Below, in pieces: positions 57,871 to 64,000 of a stretch of DNA of 64,000 bases. The position numbers were made by a program, and so were the translations under genes. The notes beneath the pieces were generated by a model that was not told the DNA's origin, made no database searches, and saw only the letters and a list, made by a program, of their open reading frames with translations. Location of the stretch: positions 405,173,612 through 405,237,611 of the forward strand of contig NC_085141.1 of assembly GCF_024139115.2 (NCBI RefSeq), written 5' to 3'. Origin of the DNA: Armigeres subalbatus (taxonomy: Eukaryota; Arthropoda; Insecta; Diptera; Culicidae). How positions within the stretch are numbered: the stretch's first letter is position 1; each line of letters opens with the position of its first letter.

Positions 57871-59108
57871 CTAAAAAGAATAAGGAAAGCTTCGTTAACT
57901 TGCTAACAGTTTAGCAATCGGTTACGGCGAATCAGTCAATCTCATAAGTGCATAGCAAGCTTCTTCCATAGCACTACATTCCAACTGAAACTTGGCCTGC
58001 TTTTCAACTAAACAATCTATTAGCATTTCTTTAGCTAATAATTGAAAGCTTTCTATGCCCGCCTTTGCACCTTTGCCATCTTGTGTGGCAAAGTCAATGG
58101 ATGGATACACTATGTCGAGAATGTTTCCCATCCGAAAACATCCTAGATCGGATCAAGAATCGATCTCGCCATCTCTGGATTCTGCGCCATTGTTCGTAAG
58201 GCTGACTGGAAACCTCAAGCCAGCATAGACGTCAAGTTATTGCAACTTAGAGGGCTTTTAGCTGATGCAGTTCATTTCTGCTAAGTTACACGCGCGTTTT
58301 CTCTCGAAAGCTTGGGGGCGTTTGACGACAGCTTCTCGCTTACGTCTATTGTTGCCAGTTCTGGTAAACTTTCTTCGGCTCGTTTTTGCTGATTCCTAGG
58401 TGTCTGCCGGAGTAAACGCAAAGTCCGACGCAACTCACTTGAAGGAATAATAATTATTATAATTGTTATCAATAAACTGTCAAACTTCTTTGTCGCGTCG
58501 TGTTGCATCGCGTCAACTCTGACTTCCTCCATAGGATGACCTGACCACCAAACGCCGTTGACAGCCCAGCTTTTACGATGGGCTTTTCTGTAATGAGGCA
58601 CCGAGCTTTAAGACTGACTTAGTGCTTAGTCTCTGTTCCAGTTTGCGTCGGTTGCAGCGGTACTGTATCAGTAGGGCCGGATTTAGCTGGAAGGGGGCCC
58701 CGGGGCCGACGATATGTGGGGGCCCCAAAATGTACAAAAAAAGGTTGGTTTTGGTACATAGGATAATAATTTATCTAGGTACATTTACTACGGTGCTTAC
58801 TTCTACTCGCTTGTTGTGCTTAATGCTTAGGTACCAATGCTTTAAATCGAGATACAATTATCGAACAATACTTACTCTCTAACGAGTTTTTATCAATAGA
58901 TAATTTGGATATGTGATCGCTTGAGAGTATTGGTCATCCTCGATTATTTGAAAATTTTATTTTCATCACCCTTTTCAAATGTTGGTCTTAAAATAATATA
59001 CATCACTAGGGATGTATACATATACATCACTCAATCTCAGGAGCACAGGATAAACAACGAAAACAGATTCACCCTGGGCTCTCATCGAACAGAAAAGTCG
59101 AAAACCTG
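57871..59108. other. Mostly unassigned; possible hAT-like terminus near 58675
   Basis: No gene is recognised. AGGGCCGGATTTAGC with GGGGCCCCGGGGCC following at 58673-58705 resembles the end of a hAT-type element, but no second end is seen. A stretch of TAAT/TTAT repeats occurs near 58445-58465. Confidence 0.35.
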
Positions 59109-59110
59109 TA

Positions 59111-59945
59111 CATTAGACTGGCCCAGGATACAAAAAGTCGTCCGATTCTACGGGTAAGAAAATCATTCTCTGAAAATTTCAGGCTGATCGGTTATTGCAT
59201 AAGCTGGCGCAATTGATTTGAAGTTTGTATGGGGATTTCAGCCAAAATGTATAGGAAAATACACCTCTGTTACTATTTCGTACAGGAAATTGGATGGAAA
59301 AGCCCGATTGAGCCCAGATTTGCAGGAAATGAAGTTAACATGCCAATGAACAATTTGACATAGAATTCTACTATGATTAAATAAACCTTTAATTAGTTTT
59401 AGCTGATTTATTTGTAGTTTGATTGAGCACTTTGAAATTCATTAATTGCCTTGAAACCAAGCGCATGTAATCGAAGGTGCGATATGTGTTGTGGCGCGCG
59501 TGCAGTTACTTATATTTCAGTGCGCGCGAAACATCTTTTGGCATCTTTGATTGCATGCGTATGTTCTCATGGCAATTAATGAATTTCAAAGTACTCAACC
59601 CAACTCCAAATAAATCAGCCAAAAACTGATTTAAAGTTTATTTAGTAATAGTAGAATTTTATGTCGAATTGTTCATGCGCATGTTGATTTCATTTCCTGC
59701 AAATCTGGGCTCAATCGGGCTCTTCCATCCAATTTCATGTACGAAATAGTAACAGAGGTGTATTTTCCCATATATTTCGGCTGAAACCCCCATATTAACT
59801 TCAAATCAATTGCGCCAGCTTATGCAATGACCGATCAGGCTGAAATTTTCAGAGAATGATTATCTTACCTTAAGGCAAAATCCCGGAGGGTGCCCCGTAG
59901 AATCCGACGACGAATCTCCCCATACTAGGCTGGGCCACTCTACTG
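59111..59945. mobile_element. Foldback MITE with long inverted repeats, TA flanks
   Basis: Left end CATTAGACTGGCCCAG; right end reverse complement CAGTAGAGTGGCCCAG. The arms match for about 300 bp (shared blocks include AATCATTCTCTGAAAATTTC, GCGCAATTGATTTGAAGTT, ACCTCTGTTACTATTTCGTA), with a central spacer of about 100 bp that is rich in GCGCG words. TA flanks both ends (59109-59110, 59946-59947). The right arm carries an extra insert near 59870-59920. Non-coding. Tc1/mariner-like target choice. Confidence 0.85.
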
Positions 59946-59947
59946 TA

Positions 59948-60149
59948 TTATATACAGCTACGTAGTTCAACGTCATCTTTGCGTACAACCCGATTGAGCG
60001 GCACCTTTGAGTTTTAGGTTATTTACGCGAGACGAAGATGAACATATTGCTTTTGGGAAACCGATAATTTCCTATGAAAACTGAACTCCAAAATAAACTT
60101 GTCTGATCATCGTGATTTTCATTCGCAGAACAACGAAATGTAAGTCAAT
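59948..60149. other. Short unassigned spacer
   Basis: No feature is recognised between the foldback element and the SINE. Confidence 0.4.
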
Positions 60150-60160
60150 AGGTTGTATCG

Positions 60161-60430
60161 GCCCTCCTTAACCGTGCGGTAAGACGCGCGGCTACAAAGC
60201 AAGACCATGCTGAAGGTGGCTGGGTTCGATTCCCGGTGCCGGTCTTGGAAATTGTCTCGACTTACCTGGACATACAAGTATCATCAGCCTCATGATATAC
60301 AAATGCAGAAATGGTAACTTGGCTTAGAAACCTCGCAGTTAATAACTGTGGAAGTGCTTAATGAACACTAAGCTGCGAGGCGGCTCTTTCCCAGTGTGGG
60401 GATGTAGTGCCAATAAGAAGAAGAAGAAGA
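60161..60430 (+). mobile_element. Feilai-like tRNA-derived SINE, full length with TSD
   Basis: The 270-bp copy is bounded by the 11-bp duplication AGGTTGTATCG (60150-60160 and 60431-60441). The head is tRNA-like: A-box region at 60169-60180 (TAACCGTGCGGT) and B box GGTTCGATTCC at 60223-60233. The body carries the CTTAGAAACCTCGCAGTTAA and AAGCTGCGAGGCGGCTCT blocks and ends in (AAG)n. Such elements are transcribed by RNA polymerase III and mobilised by a partner LINE. The tight flanking repeat suggests it is young. Confidence 0.93.
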
Positions 60431-60441
60431 AGGTTGTATCG

Positions 60442-60627
60442 TTTAAATGTTAAACTAAATTGGTACCTAGTGTTATGGTTTTGATCTCACAAGAAACATT
60501 TTATATTATAGCAATAATCTAAATATCTTACACCGCCCATTAGATCCATTTATCAGCTTCATAAATAGTAATACCAGTAAGTTGACCTTCAACATATCGA
60601 TGTTGAACTTGCTAACAATCGCTTAGA
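60442..60627. other. Short unassigned sequence
   Basis: Nothing recognised. Confidence 0.4.
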
Positions 60628-61341
60628 ACATGTATTCCCAAGCTATGGGCCGCGACTCCCAGGGAGGTCGTGGGCTGATCAATGATGGGTTGCAAAAGAC
60701 GAATCTTGATTCATACTTTTGTCCTTATTTTGTCCCACAAATCTATCACAGCCACTAGATTTGGATCTATGTTGTAAATGGAGAACTATAAAATTTGAGA
60801 TTTTTTCAAATACAATGATATACAAACAATCCAATTTCAATCCAATTCCAATAAAAATCCAAGCCACGTTCAATCCAATTCTAATCAACATCCAATCCTA
60901 ATTCAATCTAAATCCAATCCAAATCCAATCAAAATCTAATCCAAATCCGATCCAAATCCATTCCAAATCCAATCCAATCAAAATCTAATCCAAATCCGAT
61001 CCAAATCCTATCTAAATCCGTTCCAAATCCAAATGCAATCAAATGAAATCCTAATCCAAATCTAATTTAAATCCAATCCAAATCCAATTCAAAACCATTC
61101 GAATCAAGTCAAACTCCAACCAAAATCTAATCCAAATCATATCTAAATCAGTTCCAATTTCAAATAATTTCCAATCCATTCGAATATAATGGTGGGATAT
61201 GAAGCAGTTCATAATGGTTTGTACAATCTAACGCGAACTCATTTTTATCCAAATTTTAAAAGCCAATGTGGGAGGGTCACAAGCAATATGCGATTCTGCT
61301 AGGTGGGTCGCATATACAAATAGTTAGGGAACATTTGGCCT
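60628..61341. mobile_element. Probable non-autonomous hAT-like element
   Basis: The left end GTATTCCCAAGCTATGGGCC and the right end (reverse complement TTCCCTAACTATTTGTATAT) share the TTCCC-AACTAT core, and CGCGACTCCCAGGGAGGTCG versus GGTGGGTCGCATAT near the ends is the familiar pattern of hAT elements with GGGTCGC sequences near the termini. I cannot find a target duplication. The interior is a degenerate ATCCAA-type microsatellite. Confidence 0.5.
60830..61180. repeat. Degenerate AATCCA-type microsatellite
   Basis: Units such as AATCCA, AATCCAAATCC and AATCAA in loose tandem array over about 350 bp. The degeneracy indicates age. Confidence 0.8.
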
Positions 61342-61421
61342 AGGATATGATATTTATCTAAAATTTCGCAGAGATATCATACTTAAATGAGATAGCATAA
61401 GTATATATCTAAATTTTTACA

Positions 61422-61570
61422 AACCACAATCCATTTTCCAGCGGTCTTCCAGACGCGCTTTGTGATTTTCCAAACCACAATCCATTTTCCAGCGGTCTTC
61501 CAGACGCGATTTGTGATTTTCCAAACCACAATCCATTTTCCAGCGCTCTTCCAGACGCGCTTTGTAGCAA
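61422..61570. repeat. 51-bp tandem repeat, about 3 copies
   Basis: The phrase ACAATCCATTTTCCAGCG occurs three times at 51-bp spacing, with only a few changes (GGTC/GCTC, GCGC/GCGA). The minus-strand open frame over it is a 17-codon repeat and not evidence of a gene. Confidence 0.85.
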
Positions 61571-61639
61571 TACAAACCTTGTGTTTTTTAATCATCAAAT
61601 ATTTTAACACATTAGCATATAAACAAATTGAATTCAACT

Positions 61640-62670
61640 CACCTTTTGAAATAAGCGTCAGGATCCAACAAATAACCTGGCAGGATCGCTAAAATGTGTG
61701 GCCCAAATGGCTGGAGCGAACTGTTGTGACAGCAGCTCTCCGTGGGTGCGTGTGCACGCCACGGAGGTCTGACCAGAAGAGGCCGAGTCATGGCTTGCTG
61801 CGCACTGATCGACACGCTGAGGTGTTAATGTATAATCACACGCTGATGGTAACTTACTCAAACCCCACAGATATGTTGCAGGAAAAACGAAGAGTAGACT
61901 CAAGACTTTGTGTTCGATGTCAGAAGACGGACCATAAATTATGAAACTGCGACAAATTTAGAAATATGTCGAACGCTGATCGATGGTACTTTGTGGAGAA
62001 CGAGAACGAGCTGTGTCAACGTGGTTTGACTGCCCCCGGCAAGTGACAATGCCGCACGAAACAGCCGTGTGGAATCGAAGGCTGCAACGAACTCCATCAT
62101 AGGTTTCTGCAAATAGTTATCAAAACAGATTCACAACAACAGATTCTCATCGGGCTAGCAGATGCCAAGTTAAAGTTACCTTTGAAAACCAGGGAGCGTC
62201 GGCATGGAGAACCTGTTGCTTCGAAGACTCGTCTGGGGTGGACTATATTCGGCGGGCGATGTTCTTCCTCGGATTACGTACGAGTCATGACCCATAGATG
62301 CAACAAGATAGATGAAACGCTTCACGATATTGTTAAGGAATATCTCGACAGCTAAAGTTTCGGGATTGTCGGATCATGTCCTCCAGAATCTCGGGATCAG
62401 CGAGCACGAAAAAATCTTCAGGATACCATCAAAAGAACGGAAAGCGGAAGGTTCGGGACCGGCCTACTATGGGACCGGTCTACTATGATCAAGTAGTATT
62501 CCCAAACTTCCAATGGCGGAACATAGGCTAAAATGTTTGGAACGCCGTTTAGCCAAAGATCCAGATTTGAAGAAAAATATGGATAAGTAAATAAACGAGT
62601 ATTTGGAGCAAGGCTACGCACATGTGGCCACGCGGGATGAGATAAAAACGAGCAATGGGTAATGTTTTAA
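61640..62670 (+). pseudogene. BEL/Pao LTR-retrotransposon gag-pol fragment, degenerate
   Basis: Read across frames it shows a zinc-knuckle-like CVRCQKTDHKL and NCDKFRNM block (61909-61968), then a protease-like LIGLADAKLKLPL block (62149-62185) and KTRLGWTIFGG (near 62225), and a SSDYVRVMTH region. Further on are the GRFGTGLLWDRS and LERRLAKDPDLKKNMDK-like pre-RT blocks (62450-62590) that in BEL/Pao polyproteins precede the reverse transcriptase; text ends at YAHVATRDEIKTSNG near 62655. Stops and frameshifts abound. RT, RNase H, integrase and LTRs were not found. Confidence 0.7.
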
Positions 62671-62745
62671 ACATAACCGCGAGTTGACGTAGGACTTGTA
62701 TAAACGTAACGTGTTTACAGTGGTGTTTGTATAGCAGCAAAGCGG

Positions 62746-62902
62746 TCGTACACATATTACGCAAGTGCTTATCGGGGGAGGGGGGTCCGTCATTTTCTTA
62801 CGAACCATATAAATAAAAAATCATTTGTATGAAAAAATATTACATGGAGAGAGGGGGGGGTCGAAAAACCCAGAAAAAACTGCTTACGTAATATGTGTAC
62901 GA
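62746..62902. mobile_element. Small foldback MITE
   Basis: TCGTACACATATTACGCAAG at the left is mirrored by CTTACGTAATATGTGTACGA at the right (two mismatches), enclosing about 120 bp with GGGGGAGGGGGG and GAGAGGGGGGGG runs. No target duplication was resolved. Confidence 0.7.
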
Positions 62903-64000
62903 GCCCCAAAGGATGATTTTCAAACAAGATTACCAACTTTGGCATGCTGTAGCTTTGTTCCCCTATGACCAAACGAGCTGAAATTTTGGCAGTGAACTAC
63001 AAATATGTTGAAATTTGCATACATGAAACATCATTATCAATTTATTGGAGAGCTTGTTGGAAAAGGTATCCTGCATCACCTACAATCAAGTTAGTAACTA
63101 TTAATTTAGTTGTTTTTCAGATCTATACAAAATCAACAATATTGTTTTGCTGCTATTAATACGAACACCTCTGTACATTTAACTTTTTAATTTATGGTGT
63201 TTGATTATAGGTATTGATATTTCAAACTACATTTTCCATGCTGTGTAGAATGAATCGCAAATTGCTTATTCAAAGGTTCTGGAAATAAAACTAATAATTA
63301 ATCTTCGGGGACACGCGCCGTTGTAAAAAGACAACACCTTCAAAAAAAGCACGCTTCTCGTTCACTACATAAGCGGGACTGCGTGATCGGTCCAGGACCA
63401 AGCGAGACCCGGAAGGTTAAAAACATAATTAGAATTTTTTCGTTGATAATTGGATTTCATTTCTAGAAGGTCAGATAATATATTCAACGAAAAAAGTAGA
63501 TTTCGAAAAAGATGGATAGTTTAAAAAACATCGACAATACAAAGTGTCCTCTTCCTAAACTGAACAGTCCTTAGGATGGTTCATCTCTAGCAGTCAACAT
63601 CATCAAGTTCATCTACAGAACTTGTCGTCCGCCGAATGACAACATCAGATGAGAGATTCGCACACATTCGCATAATACTTGGATTGTCTTATTTTGGGGT
63701 GAAACTGACAACAGAGCTTGGACAGTTCGAATCCGATCTATTCCGAGAACTAACCAGAATCCATCTTTAAATAAAATAAAATTCATTTGTACATAACAAT
63801 GAATTTTATTTTATTTTGTTTTATTGTTAATGTTTTTTTATTTGTACAAAATTGTGAAAAATAAAAAAGCAGATGTTTTGCTTACTTTGTAGGACAACTC
63901 TGTCTCCAAGTAAACGAGTAAATCGAATGGACCCACCGACAACTCAAGGATACCATCATACACCTCGTAAAAAGATCTGCAACCTTTTTTATCGAAGGAA
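62903..64000. other. Unassigned window end
   Basis: No gene recognised. Near 63777-63826 ATTCATTTGTACATAA and its inverse flank a short palindrome in TTTTATT-rich sequence. Open frames are below 65 codons. Confidence 0.35.

Noticed and set aside
58673..58705. Complete hAT element starting AGGGCCGGATTTAGC
   Set aside because: Only one end resembles such an element; no matching inverse end or duplication was found in the window.
60169..60233. Functional tRNA gene
   Set aside because: A and B boxes are present, but the sequence does not close an acceptor stem and is the head of a SINE with a 3' body, (AAG)n end and target duplication.

Overview
The window looks like mosquito nuclear DNA, most likely Aedes. 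A tRNA-derived SINE with the structure of Feilai (described from Aedes aegypti) sits at 60.2 kb with a perfect target-site duplication, and a truncated copy lies at 6.4 kb. The rest is dominated by RTE-, R1- and BEL/Pao-type retroelements, hAT- and Tc1/mariner-like MITEs and satellites, with introns of about 54-65 bp in the one normal gene. There is no sign of a prokaryotic or viral replicon.

Only one gene looks intact: a four-exon secreted type-B carboxylesterase (23152-25122, 596 aa, complete Ser-Glu-His triad). Nearly everything else is mobile or repetitive DNA.

Layout: 0.6-2.8 kb, two opposed non-LTR retrotransposon fragments; 4.2-6.6 kb, an old tandem repeat, two MITEs and a truncated SINE; 9.1-9.7 kb, a near-perfect 11-bp minisatellite; 11.5-13.5 kb, a 5'-truncated RTE-like copy lacking its RT active-site segment; 13.6-21.9 kb, an R1-clade copy interrupted by an RTE copy, itself interrupted by a 3.1-kb hAT-like element and a TA-flanked MITE, the hAT-like element carrying two more MITEs. 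Most layers are delimited by target-site duplications, and host reading frames reconnect across several junctions. After the esterase, 25.2-27.4 kb is a composite repeat with a 147-bp tandem expansion.

From 28.0 to 38.6 kb runs a roughly 460-copy, 23-bp minisatellite with two sequence subtypes. A shorter array of the same unit in the opposite orientation lies at 49.9-51.3 kb. Between the two arrays is a 5.04-kb DNA transposon (42762-47802) with about 525-bp terminal inverted repeats, a 4-bp TATT target duplication and a frameshifted transposase gene of a family I cannot name with certainty. Each terminal repeat has been hit by a different MITE, and each arm preserves the empty site for the insertion in the other.

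The last 9 kb holds a 5'-truncated RTE copy with a 14-bp target duplication, two pieces of BEL/Pao gag-pol (one with a PHD-like finger), a TA-flanked foldback element, the full SINE and several small repeats. Open frames inside the 23-bp arrays are a by-product of a unit without stop codons and should not be read as genes. Length irregularities in the arrays may partly be assembly error.
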